DNA of 11,856 nt from JBDLRH01 sp039800165. GTDB taxonomy: Bacteria; Pseudomonadota; Gammaproteobacteria; Burkholderiales; Burkholderiaceae_C. The notes beneath the pieces are model-generated. The model saw only the letters and a list, made by a program, of their open reading frames with translations. It did not search any database and was not told the origin of the DNA. Numbering within the stretch: position 1 is the stretch's first letter; every line of letters begins with the position of its first letter. Made by a program: the position numbers and the translations under genes. Of this stretch, positions 1 to 9,438 are shown piece after piece. The stretch spans positions 1 through 11,856 of the forward strand of contig JBDLRH010000036.1 in the NCBI GenBank assembly GCA_039800165.1, in the 5' to 3' direction.

Positions 1-1
1 C

Positions 2-2764
<2,763 letters not shown>

Positions 2765-2781
2765 TCACGCCGGCCGCGCGC

Positions 2782-2823
2782 TCTGGCACCGTCTTTCTGG
2801 CAACGTCGTTCCGGCACCGCCGC
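2782..2823 (+). repeat. Three imperfect 14-bp tandem units upstream of coaX
   Basis: Three contiguous 14-base units fill most of the secA-coaX gap: TCTGGCACCGTCTT, TCTGGCAACGTCGT and TCCGGCACCGCCGC. Units 1 and 2 agree at 12 of 14 positions, and units 1 and 3 at 10 of 14. The array ends four bases before the first coaX ATG, so it occupies the place where a ribosome binding site would be expected. Confidence 0.6.
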
Positions 2824-2827
2824 CTTG

Positions 2828-3643
2828 ATGATGAGCCCCGCTGACCGGCCCGCATTACCGCCTGGCGCCGGCCCCTTGCTTGCCATCGACATCGGCAATA
2901 CGCGCCTGAAGTGGGCACTGTTCGACAGCGCGCGCCCGGAGGCGCCGTCACTGGCGCACGGTGCCGAATTCCTTGAACACATCGACAAGCTGGCCGAGGG
3001 GCCGTGGGCGGCGCTGCCGCACCCCCGTCGCATGCTGGGCTGCGTGGTGGCGGGCGAGGCGGTGCGCCGCCGCGTGGAAGAGCAGATGGAGATCTGGGAC
3101 TGCTCGCCGCGCTGGGTGGTGCCATCGGCGGCCGAGGCCGGCCTCACCAACGGCTACGACCACCCCACGCGGCTGGGGGCCGACCGCTGGGTGGCGATGA
3201 TCGGTGCGCGCCACCGGCTGCTGGCGCGCGGGCCGGCGCGGCCGATGGTGGTGGTGATGATCGGCACCGCGGTCACGGTCGAGGCGGTGGACGCCTCGGG
3301 CCGCTTCCTCGGCGGCTTGATCCTGCCGGGCCACGGCATCATGCTGCGCGCGCTGGAGTCGGGCACCGCCGGCCTGCGTGTGCCCACCGGCGAGGTCAAG
3401 CCCTTTCCCACCAACACCAGCGATGCACTGACCAGCGGCGGCACCTATGCCATTGCCGGCGCCATCGAGCGCATGGTGAACCACCTGCGCGACCACACCG
3501 GCGAGCAGCCCGTCTGCTACATGACGGGTGGCGCGGGCTGGAAGATGGCGCCCAGCATGTCGGTGCCGTTCGAGCTGATCGACAACCTGATCTTCGACGG
3601 CCTGCTGGTGATTGCGCAGCAGCGCGAGCTGTCTGGCGTCTAG
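2828..3643 (+). CDS. coaX: Type III pantothenate kinase (CoaX)
   Basis: CoaX phosphorylates pantothenate with ATP, the first step of coenzyme A synthesis, in the cytoplasm. The family signature is clear. The ASKHA phosphate-1 loop IDIGNTRLKWALF is near residues 20-32, RLGADRW holds the probable catalytic Asp (about residue 119), and GTAVTVEAV..GRFLGGLILPG is near 146-168. ALTSGGTYAIAGAIERMV, close to the C-terminus, belongs to the dimer and pantothenate-site region. At about 271 residues it has normal family length. The start is uncertain: TTG 2825, ATG 2828 and ATG 2831 are consecutive in-frame codons with no Shine-Dalgarno; I chose the first ATG. Two acidic positions differ from the commonest family pattern: the Asp of DxGTA is Met, and the Asp of TxD is Glu. 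This may be normal for betaproteobacteria. The gene is flanked by short tandem repeats on both sides. Confidence 0.94.
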   Translation: MMSPADRPALPPGAGPLLAIDIGNTRLKWALFDSARPEAPSLAHGAEFLEHIDKLAEGPWAALPHPRRMLGCVVAGEAVRRRVEEQMEIWDCSPRWVVPSAAEAGLTNGYDHPTRLGADRWVAMIGARHRLLARGPARPMVVVMIGTAVTVEAVDASGRFLGGLILPGHGIMLRALESGTAGLRVPTGEVKPFPTNTSDALTSGGTYAIAGAIERMVNHLRDHTGEQPVCYMTGGAGWKMAPSMSVPFELIDNLIFDGLLVIAQQRELSGV

Positions 3644-3659
3644 TTCGCGTTCGCGCGGC

Positions 3660-3714
3660 GATCTGCCGACGATCTGCTGACGATCGGCCGAAGATCAGCC
3701 GAAGATCAGCCGGC
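3660..3714. repeat. Five 11-bp GATC-headed tandem units between coaX and the DUF2817 gene
   Basis: Five back-to-back 11-base units start at 3660, 3671, 3682, 3693 and 3704: GATCTGCCGAC, GATCTGCTGAC, GATCGGCCGAA, GATCAGCCGAA and GATCAGCCGGC. GATC is invariant and recurs every 11 bp, about one helical turn. The last unit contains the stop codon of the convergent minus-strand gene (3706-3708). Just upstream, TTCGCG is duplicated in tandem (3644-3655). The array fills the whole convergent gap. GGCCG (3686-3690) and CGGCC (3711-3715) could form a weak stem with a 20-base loop, so a termination role is possible but unproven. Confidence 0.75.
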
Positions 3715-4860
3715 CAGCCCGTCGGCTGCCTGCTGCATGGCCTCATGCGCCTGCTGCACGATGACGGTGCGCCACTGCGGCAGGTCGGTGTAGAAGGCGT
3801 CCATCATCTGCTGCTTGATGGCAGCGGCCTGTGCGGCCGGCGCCTCGGGGTGCTTGTGCAGCCAATGCTCTGCACGCAGCGCCTGCGTCATCTGCGTGAA
3901 CGGTTGGGTGCCGTACTCCAGCGCCATGCCGGTTACCTCGGCTTGCGGGCACTCTTGCGGGGCCGAGGTCCACATCAGCCCGGTCAGGAAGGCCGAGGTG
4001 GACGAGCCGTCGTAGAACGAGGTGATCGGCGTCTTGCCACCGCCGTCCCACCAGCGGCGCGCACGGGCGATGGTCGCCGCATCGTCATCGCCTGCGTAGA
4101 TGCGCTCGCCCAGGCCGCAGGGGCCCAGGCCGGTGTGCAGGTCGATCCAGGCCAGCCGCTGGCAGGCACGGCCGTGTTCGCGGAGCACCGCGCGCACCGT
4201 CTGGTTGCTCCACGTGGGTGCGGTGCCGCCATAGAACAGGCCGTCGGCAAATTCGTGCTGACCGCGCGAGACCGCGGCCTGGAAGGCCTTGGCGCCATGC
4301 TGCGCCACATAGGCGGCAATGGCGGCGTCGTTGTCGGCTGCCGGCGGCCACTGCTCGGGCAGCAGCAGCGCGTGGATGTCGCGGTAGCCCTCGTTCACCG
4401 GCAGTGGCTGCGAGAAGTCGTGGAAGTTGCGGTTGAGGTCAACGTTCTCGTGCGTGGTGCGCCGCACATGCGAAAACCCGTAGGGGTTGAGCGCGTGGAT
4501 GTACAGCACCGCCACGCCGCTGCGGGCCAGCTGCGCACGCAGGGCGGCGTTGCGCAGCGCGGCCACCTGCACGCCGCTGCCGCAGTAACCCTCCACACCG
4601 TGGCATGCGCTGCTGACGATCAGCACCGATGCGGCGTCGGCCGGGCCGTCGCGCGCCACGTCCATCGCCAGATCTTCGCCGTCGCGGCCCTTGAGCGGGT
4701 GCAGATGCGACTGCACCGCCAGCCCCGCATCGCGCGCGGCCGCCAGAAACTTGTCGCGCGCCTCGGCGTAGCGGCGGCTGAAGGCGGCCTCGATCGCCGC
4801 GTCGGGTGCCGCCTGGCGCAGGATCGGGTGGGCGTCAGCGGGCAGCGGTGCCGCGCTCAC
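3706..4860 (-). CDS. DUF2817 family protein, M14-like zinc carboxypeptidase
   Basis: This is a predicted cytoplasmic metallopeptidase of the DUF2817 group (M14 carboxypeptidase-like fold). Its substrate is unknown. The 384-residue product shows SSACHGVEGYCGS with the zinc-ligand pair H87 and E90. NPYGFSHVRRTTHENVDLNRNF (125-146) is the M14-type Asn/Arg substrate-binding stretch. WIDLHTGLG supplies the third ligand H242, and ALEYGT the likely catalytic Glu, E315. No signal peptide or membrane segment is visible. The start is the GTG at 4860-4858, overlapping the TGA of the upstream amidohydrolase in a GTGA arrangement; the frame stays open further upstream, but that sequence is the other gene's shadow. 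Translational coupling and co-transcription with the amidohydrolase suggest a joint role in breaking down an amide or peptide (inference). It ends inside the 11-bp repeat array. Confidence 0.9.
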   Translation of the reverse strand: MSAAPLPADAHPILRQAAPDAAIEAAFSRRYAEARDKFLAAARDAGLAVQSHLHPLKGRDGEDLAMDVARDGPADAASVLIVSSACHGVEGYCGSGVQVAALRNAALRAQLARSGVAVLYIHALNPYGFSHVRRTTHENVDLNRNFHDFSQPLPVNEGYRDIHALLLPEQWPPAADNDAAIAAYVAQHGAKAFQAAVSRGQHEFADGLFYGGTAPTWSNQTVRAVLREHGRACQRLAWIDLHTGLGPCGLGERIYAGDDDAATIARARRWWDGGGKTPITSFYDGSSTSAFLTGLMWTSAPQECPQAEVTGMALEYGTQPFTQMTQALRAEHWLHKHPEAPAAQAAAIKQQMMDAFYTDLPQWRTVIVQQAHEAMQQAADGLAG

Positions 4861-6062
4861 GCCGGCTTCCTGGCGAACCAGCGCTCGGCCAGCGTCACCC
4901 AGTAGGTGGCGCCCAGCGGAATCAGGTCGTCGTTGAAGTCGTAGCTCGGGTTGTGCAGGGTGCAGGGGCCACCGCCGTGGCCGATCTCGCGGTGGTCGCC
5001 CTGTCCGTTGGCGATGAAGCAGTAGGCGCCCGGCTTTTCCTGCAGCATGAAGGCAAAGTCTTCCGCGCCCATGGTCGGCTCCTGCACGTCCACATGGTCG
5101 GCGCCGACGATGGATGCCATCACCTCGCGGCAGAAGTCGGCCTCGGCCGCGCTGTTGATGGTGGGCGGGTAGTTGCGCACGAACTCGAACTCGCACTTCG
5201 CGTCGTGCGCGGCGCACACATGCTCGGCCACCTGCTGCATGCGGCGCTCGATCAGGTCGAGCACCTCGGTGGTAAAGGTGCGCACCGTGCCCTGCAGCTC
5301 GCAGCTGTCAGGCACCACGTTGGTGGCCTCGCCGGCGTGGATCATGGTCACGCTGATCACGCCTGCGTCCACCGGCTTCTTGTTGCGGGTGATGATGGTC
5401 TGGAACGCCTGCACCATCTGGCAGGCAACCGGCACCGGGTCGATGCCGTTGTGCGGCAGCGCGGCGTGGCTGCCCTTGCCGCGGATGGTGATCTTGAATT
5501 CGTTGCTCGAGGCCATCACCGGCCCGGCGCTGACGGCGAAGCGGCCCACCTGCGGGCCCGGCCAGTTGTGCATGCCGAACACCGCGTCCATCGGGAACTG
5601 CTTGAACAGGCCGTCCTTGATCATCTCGCGCGCACCGCCGCCGCCTTCTTCGGCCGGCTGGAAGATCAGGTACACCGTGCCGTCAAAGTTGCGGTTCTTC
5701 GCGAAATGCTGTGCCGCTGCCAGCAGCATCGCGGTGTGGCCGTCGTGGCCGCAGGCGTGCATCTTGCCGGCGTGCTGGCTGGTGTGGGCGAAGGTGTTGA
5801 ACTCCTGCATAGGCAGCGCGTCCATGTCGGCGCGCAGGCCGATCGCGCGGCCCGACTTGCCGCCGTCGCGCCCGTGCACGATGCCCACCACGCCGGTGGT
5901 GCCCATGCCGCGGTGGATCGGGATGCCCCATTCGGTGAGCTTCTGTGCCACCAGGTCGGCGGTGCGGACCTCTTCAAAGCACAGTTCCGGATGGGCGTGG
6001 ATGTCGCGGCGCACGGCCGAAATGCCGGCGGCCTGGGTGACGATGGAATCGATGAGCTTCAT
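4857..6062 (-). CDS. M20D family amidohydrolase (hippurate hydrolase-like)
   Basis: This is a dinuclear metal amidohydrolase of peptidase subfamily M20D, which contains hippurate hydrolases, N-acyl amino acid deacylases and IAA-amino acid hydrolases. It cleaves an acyl-amino acid amide bond in the cytoplasm; the exact substrate cannot be read from the sequence. In the 401 residues, IHAHPELCFEE is near 21-31 and LRADMDALPMQE near 76-87. HACGHDGH carries metal ligands C104 and H106, FQPAEEG gives E138/E139, and GMHNWPG gives H165. A C-terminal MGAEDFAFML and LHNPSYDFND hold the last His ligand. The lid (dimerisation) domain lies in the middle third (KITIRGKGSHAALPHNGIDPV). The start ATG at 6062 fits the family N-terminus but has no Shine-Dalgarno. 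It is the first gene of a two-gene operon and diverges from argE. Confidence 0.93.
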   Translation of the reverse strand: MKLIDSIVTQAAGISAVRRDIHAHPELCFEEVRTADLVAQKLTEWGIPIHRGMGTTGVVGIVHGRDGGKSGRAIGLRADMDALPMQEFNTFAHTSQHAGKMHACGHDGHTAMLLAAAQHFAKNRNFDGTVYLIFQPAEEGGGGAREMIKDGLFKQFPMDAVFGMHNWPGPQVGRFAVSAGPVMASSNEFKITIRGKGSHAALPHNGIDPVPVACQMVQAFQTIITRNKKPVDAGVISVTMIHAGEATNVVPDSCELQGTVRTFTTEVLDLIERRMQQVAEHVCAAHDAKCEFEFVRNYPPTINSAAEADFCREVMASIVGADHVDVQEPTMGAEDFAFMLQEKPGAYCFIANGQGDHREIGHGGGPCTLHNPSYDFNDDLIPLGATYWVTLAERWFARKPA

Positions 6063-6068
6063 GGCCGC

Positions 6069-6097
6069 AGTCTAACCACAGGCCGGGGCGCTGTGCA
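6069..6097 (-). promoter_or_regulatory. Candidate promoter of the amidohydrolase operon, possibly leaderless
   Basis: Read on the minus strand, TGCACA (6097-6092) and TAGACT (6074-6069) are separated by 17 bp. Each matches 4 of 6 positions of the sigma-70 -35 and -10 consensus. Only 6 bases lie between the -10 element and the ATG, so transcription would begin at or beside the start codon. This fits the lack of a ribosome binding site. It is a weak match and is inferred only. Confidence 0.3.
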
Positions 6098-6099
6098 CC

Positions 6100-6138
6100 C
6101 GGGGTTTCGCTTGTGCGACGCCGCAAAAGCGGGGTTTC
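6100..6138. repeat. Phased direct repeats in the divergent promoter region
   Basis: CGGGGTTTC occurs at 6100-6108 and again at 6130-6138, exactly 30 bp apart (about three helical turns). A weaker third copy, CCGGTTTCCC, lies at 6152-6161. Between the copies is the small hairpin CCGC-AAAA-GCGG (6121-6132), which overlaps GGGG-TTT-CCCC (6131-6141). In this 112-bp divergent intergenic region, such spacing would suit a dimeric regulator binding one face of the DNA. No known operator is recognised. Confidence 0.45.
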
Positions 6139-6174
6139 CCCACGGGGCGGGCCGGTTTCCCGCAGAATTCGCGG

Positions 6175-7362
6175 ATGGCACATTCCCCTGGTCTGCTCAC
6201 CCCTCGCGTTTCCGCTGCCGGCCTGGCCCATGCGCAGGCCCTGGTGCGCATGAACACCGTCAGCGCGAACTTCAACCTTGCGCTCATCCACTACATCCGC
6301 GACGAACTGCTCAAGCTGGGCGTCAAGAGCCGGCTGACCTACAACGCCGACAAGACCAAGGCCAACCTGTTTGCCACCCTGGGCGAGGGCAAGCCCGCCG
6401 GCGTCATCCTGTCGGGCCACACCGACACCGTGCCCTGGGACGGCCAGGCCTGGACGACCGACCCGCTGGGCGCCGAGGTGAAGGACGGCCGGTTCTACGG
6501 CCGCGGCTCGGCCGACATGAAGGGCTTCATCGGCCTGGCGCTGGGGCAGGCCAAGACGTTCCTGGAAAGCGATGCGCCGTTTGCCATCCACTACGCCTTC
6601 AGCTTTGACGAAGAAGTCGGCTGCTTCGGCGTGAAGGAGCTGATTGCCGACCTGCGTGATGCCGGCATCGCGCCGCTGGCCTGCATCGTCGGCGAGCCGA
6701 CGAACATGGTGCCCGCCATCGCGCACAAGGGCGTGTACCGCTACAAGTGCTGCGTGCGCGGCAAAGAGGCGCATTCATCGCTGACGCCGCAGTCGGTCAA
6801 CGCGATCGAGATGGCCGCGCGCGTGATCGGCCGCCTGCGCGACATGGCCGAGCGCTTCGAGCGCGACGAGCCGCGCTATGCCGGCTTTGATGTGCCGTTT
6901 TCCACCATCAGCGTCGGGCAGTTCCACGGCGGCATCGCCGACAACGTGGTGCCGCGCGACGCCGAGTTCCGCTACGAGTTCCGCAACCTGCCCACCGCCG
7001 ATGCACATGCCATGCAGGCCGAGGCGGTGGCCAGCGCACGCGCGCTGGAGCCGAAGATGCAGGCGGTGGCACCCGGCACCGGTTTTCGCTTCGAGACCCT
7101 GTGCGAGGTGCCCGCCTTCCTAGGCTCGGCCGAAGACGGCGTGACGCGCCTGGCGCAGCGCCTGTCGGGCGAGAGCGGCACCACGCTGGTGGCTTTTGGT
7201 ACCGAGGCCGGCCTGTTCAAGAGCGCGGGCATCCCCACCGTGGTGTGCGGGCCGGGCAGCATCACCCAGGCGCACCAGCCCGACGAGTACGTGAGCCTGG
7301 AGCAGCTGGCGCGCTGCGAAGCATTCCTGCAGGGCCTGGCGCGCAGCCGCGAGATTGCCTGA
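6175..7362 (+). CDS. argE: Acetylornithine deacetylase (ArgE, M20A)
   Basis: ArgE hydrolyses N-acetyl-L-ornithine to ornithine and acetate in arginine synthesis. It is a cytoplasmic dinuclear zinc enzyme. The 395-residue protein has normal length and the ordered M20A motifs. SGHTDTVPWDGQ contains H82 and the catalytic-loop D84, GRGSADMKGF the bridging D114, and FDEEVGCFG the general base and ligand E146/E147. GEPTNMVPAIAHKG contains E174, and ITQAHQPDEY near the C-terminus contains H367. The lid domain (RGKEAHSSLTP...GGIADNVVPRDAEFRYEFR) is intact. ATG 6175 is the first in-frame start and has no Shine-Dalgarno. ArgE versus a related N-acyl-amino-acid deacylase cannot be settled by motifs alone, and co-transcription with a molybdoenzyme rather than arginine genes leaves this open. 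Many betaproteobacteria recycle acetyl groups with ArgJ instead. Confidence 0.9.
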   Translation: MAHSPGLLTPRVSAAGLAHAQALVRMNTVSANFNLALIHYIRDELLKLGVKSRLTYNADKTKANLFATLGEGKPAGVILSGHTDTVPWDGQAWTTDPLGAEVKDGRFYGRGSADMKGFIGLALGQAKTFLESDAPFAIHYAFSFDEEVGCFGVKELIADLRDAGIAPLACIVGEPTNMVPAIAHKGVYRYKCCVRGKEAHSSLTPQSVNAIEMAARVIGRLRDMAERFERDEPRYAGFDVPFSTISVGQFHGGIADNVVPRDAEFRYEFRNLPTADAHAMQAEAVASARALEPKMQAVAPGTGFRFETLCEVPAFLGSAEDGVTRLAQRLSGESGTTLVAFGTEAGLFKSAGIPTVVCGPGSITQAHQPDEYVSLEQLARCEAFLQGLARSREIA

Positions 7363-7365
7363 GCC

Positions 7366-9438
7366 GTGGACGCTTCAACAACGCCATCCAACACCTTCAC
7401 CGTGCGCGGCACCTGCCCGCACGACTGCCCTGACACCTGCTCGCTGCTGACCACGGTGGAGAACGGCGTGGCGGTGCGGGTGCAGGGCAACCCGGCGCAT
7501 CCGATGACCGACGGCGTGCTGTGCACCAAGGTCTCGCGCTACACAGAGCGCACCTACCACCCCGACCGGGTGCTCGCGCCGCTCAAGCGCAGCGGCCCCA
7601 AGGGCTCGGGCCAGTTCGTGCCGGTGTCGTGGGAAGAGGCGCTGGATAGCATCGCGCAGCGCCTGACGGCGATTGCCGCGCGTGACCCGCAGGCCATCCT
7701 GCCCTACAGCTACGCCGGCACCATGGGCCTGGTGCAGGGCGAGAGCATGGCCGCGCGCTTCTTCCACCGCCTCGGCGCGTCGCTGCTGGACCGCACCATC
7801 TGCGCCACCGCCGGCGGCGAAGCGATGACCTACACGCTGGGCGGCAAGCTTGGCATGAAGATGGAAGGCTTTGCGCAGTCCCGGCTCATCGTCATCTGGG
7901 GCAGCAACTCGATTGCGAGCAACCTGCACTTCTGGCGCATCGCGCAGCAGGCCAAGCGCGATGGCGCCAGGCTGGTCTGCATCGACCCGCGCAGGTCTGA
8001 AACCGCCGAAAAGTGCCACGAGCACATCGCCCTGCTGCCGGGCACCGACGCGGCGCTGGCGCTGGCCCTCATGCACGAGCTCATCGTCAACGATTGGCTC
8101 GACCACGACTACATCGCGCAGCACACCCTGGGCTGGGCCCAGTTGCGTGAACGCGCGCTGCAATGGCCGCCCGAGCGCGCCGCGCAGGTGTGCGGCGTGC
8201 CGGTGGAGCAGATCCGTCAACTGGCACGTGACTACGGCACCACCCAGCCCGCGGCCATCCGGCTGAACTACGGCATGCAGCGGGTGCGCGGCGGTGGCAA
8301 CGCGGCGCGCGCCATCGCCTGCCTGCCGGCGCTGGTGGGCGCGTGGCGCCATGCGGGCGGCGGCGTACTGCTGTCGAACTCGGCACGTTTCCCGATCGAC
8401 CGCCACACGCTGCAGCGGCCCGACCTGCTGCGCACCGCCCTGGGCGACCGCACGCCGCGCATCATCAACATGTCCACCATCGGCGATGACCTGCTGCGCG
8501 AGTCGTCCGCCGCCTTCGGTCCGAAGATCGAGGCGGTGGTGGTCTACAACAGCAACCCGGTGGCGGTGGCGCCTGAATCCGCCAAGGTGGCACGCGGCTT
8601 TGCGCGCGAGGACTTGTTCACCGTGGTGCTGGAGCACTTTCGCACCGACACCGCCGACCACGCCGACTACATCCTGCCGGCCACCACGCAGCTCGAGCAC
8701 TGGGACATCCACCCCGCCTACGGTCACACCGACGTGCTGCTGAACCAGCCCGCCATTGCGCCGGTGGGGCAGAGCCGACCCAATACGCAGATCTTTCGCG
8801 AACTGGCCGCGCGCATGGGCTTTGACGAGCCCTGCTTTGCCGACAGCGACGAAGCGATCTGCCGCCAGGCTTACGGCAGTGCGGTGAGCTTCGACGCGCT
8901 GCTGCGCGACGGCTTCGTGAACCTGCCGGTGCCCGATGCGCCGCATGCGAATGGCGGCTTCCAGACGCCGTCGGGCAAGTGCGAATTCTTCAGCGAGCGG
9001 CTGGCCGCGATGGGGCTGGACGGCTTGCCCGATTACCTGCCCAATCACGAACCCGCCGGCAGCGACCCGCGTCACCCGCTGGCGATGATCTCGCCGCCGG
9101 CGCGCAATTTCCTGAATTCGAGCTTCGTCAACGTGCAAAGCCTGCGCGACATCGAAGGCGAGCCGCTGGTCGAGATCAGTGCAGCCGATGCGCAGGCGCG
9201 CGGCATCACGGGCGGTGAGATGGTCCGCGTGTTCAACGATCGCGGCAGCCATCTGTGCCGCGCCCGCGTCAGCGAACGCGCGCGGCCCGGCGTGGTGAAT
9301 GGCCTGGGCATCTGGTGGCGCAAGCTCGGCTTTGACGGCACCAACGTCAACCAGCTCACCAGCCAGAAGCTCACCGACATCGGCCGCGGCCCGACCTTCT
9401 ACGACTGCCTGGTGCAGGTGGAGCGGGCGGCGCCGTGA
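7366..9438 (+). CDS. Molybdopterin-dependent oxidoreductase with N-terminal 4Fe-4S domain
   Basis: This is a DMSO-reductase-superfamily enzyme of 690 residues, predicted to bind a bis-molybdopterin guanine dinucleotide cofactor. GTCPHDCPDTC with C17, C21, C25 and a distant C53 (GVLCTK) is the N-terminal 4Fe-4S site, and K55 matches the conserved Lys after the last Cys. RTYHPDRVLAPLKRSG and VSWEEALDSIA follow. DRTICATAGGEA places C146 where these enzymes carry the molybdenum ligand (inference). Later come VIWGSNSIASNLHFWRI, CIDPRRSETAEK, LPGTDAALALALMHELI and a C-terminal dinucleotide-binding domain ending in GIWWRKLGFDGTNVNQLT. No Tat signal is present, so it should be cytoplasmic. No partner subunit gene is adjacent. 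It resembles the uncharacterised MopB_3-type group (recalled, not searched). The GTG start lies 3 bp after argE with no Shine-Dalgarno, implying translational coupling. The physiological substrate is unknown. Confidence 0.9.
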   Translation: MDASTTPSNTFTVRGTCPHDCPDTCSLLTTVENGVAVRVQGNPAHPMTDGVLCTKVSRYTERTYHPDRVLAPLKRSGPKGSGQFVPVSWEEALDSIAQRLTAIAARDPQAILPYSYAGTMGLVQGESMAARFFHRLGASLLDRTICATAGGEAMTYTLGGKLGMKMEGFAQSRLIVIWGSNSIASNLHFWRIAQQAKRDGARLVCIDPRRSETAEKCHEHIALLPGTDAALALALMHELIVNDWLDHDYIAQHTLGWAQLRERALQWPPERAAQVCGVPVEQIRQLARDYGTTQPAAIRLNYGMQRVRGGGNAARAIACLPALVGAWRHAGGGVLLSNSARFPIDRHTLQRPDLLRTALGDRTPRIINMSTIGDDLLRESSAAFGPKIEAVVVYNSNPVAVAPESAKVARGFAREDLFTVVLEHFRTDTADHADYILPATTQLEHWDIHPAYGHTDVLLNQPAIAPVGQSRPNTQIFRELAARMGFDEPCFADSDEAICRQAYGSAVSFDALLRDGFVNLPVPDAPHANGGFQTPSGKCEFFSERLAAMGLDGLPDYLPNHEPAGSDPRHPLAMISPPARNFLNSSFVNVQSLRDIEGEPLVEISAADAQARGITGGEMVRVFNDRGSHLCRARVSERARPGVVNGLGIWWRKLGFDGTNVNQLTSQKLTDIGRGPTFYDCLVQVERAAP

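Noticed and set aside
3660..3714. CRISPR array
   Set aside because: The units are contiguous 11-mers with no spacers, and no cas genes are nearby.
3004..4905. Plus-strand open frame of 633 codons across coaX and the antisense of the DUF2817 gene
   Set aside because: The translation is low-complexity Arg/Ala/Gly-rich, has no domain, and runs through two clearly recognised genes in other frames. This is typical of high-GC shadow frames.
4861..5217. Extension of the DUF2817 gene to the furthest upstream start (503 codons)
   Set aside because: The extra N-terminus is Arg-rich shadow of the amidohydrolase. The GTG at 4860 in a GTGA overlap gives the natural family length.
4806..6608. Plus-strand open frame of 600 codons antisense to the amidohydrolase
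   Set aside because: His/Gly/Val-rich translation without motifs, opposite a gene with complete M20D motifs. It also runs into argE in the wrong frame.
7375..9252. Minus-strand open frame of 625 codons antisense to the molybdoenzyme
   Set aside because: It is the shadow of third-position G/C bias. The plus strand carries the full 4Fe-4S and MopB motifs.
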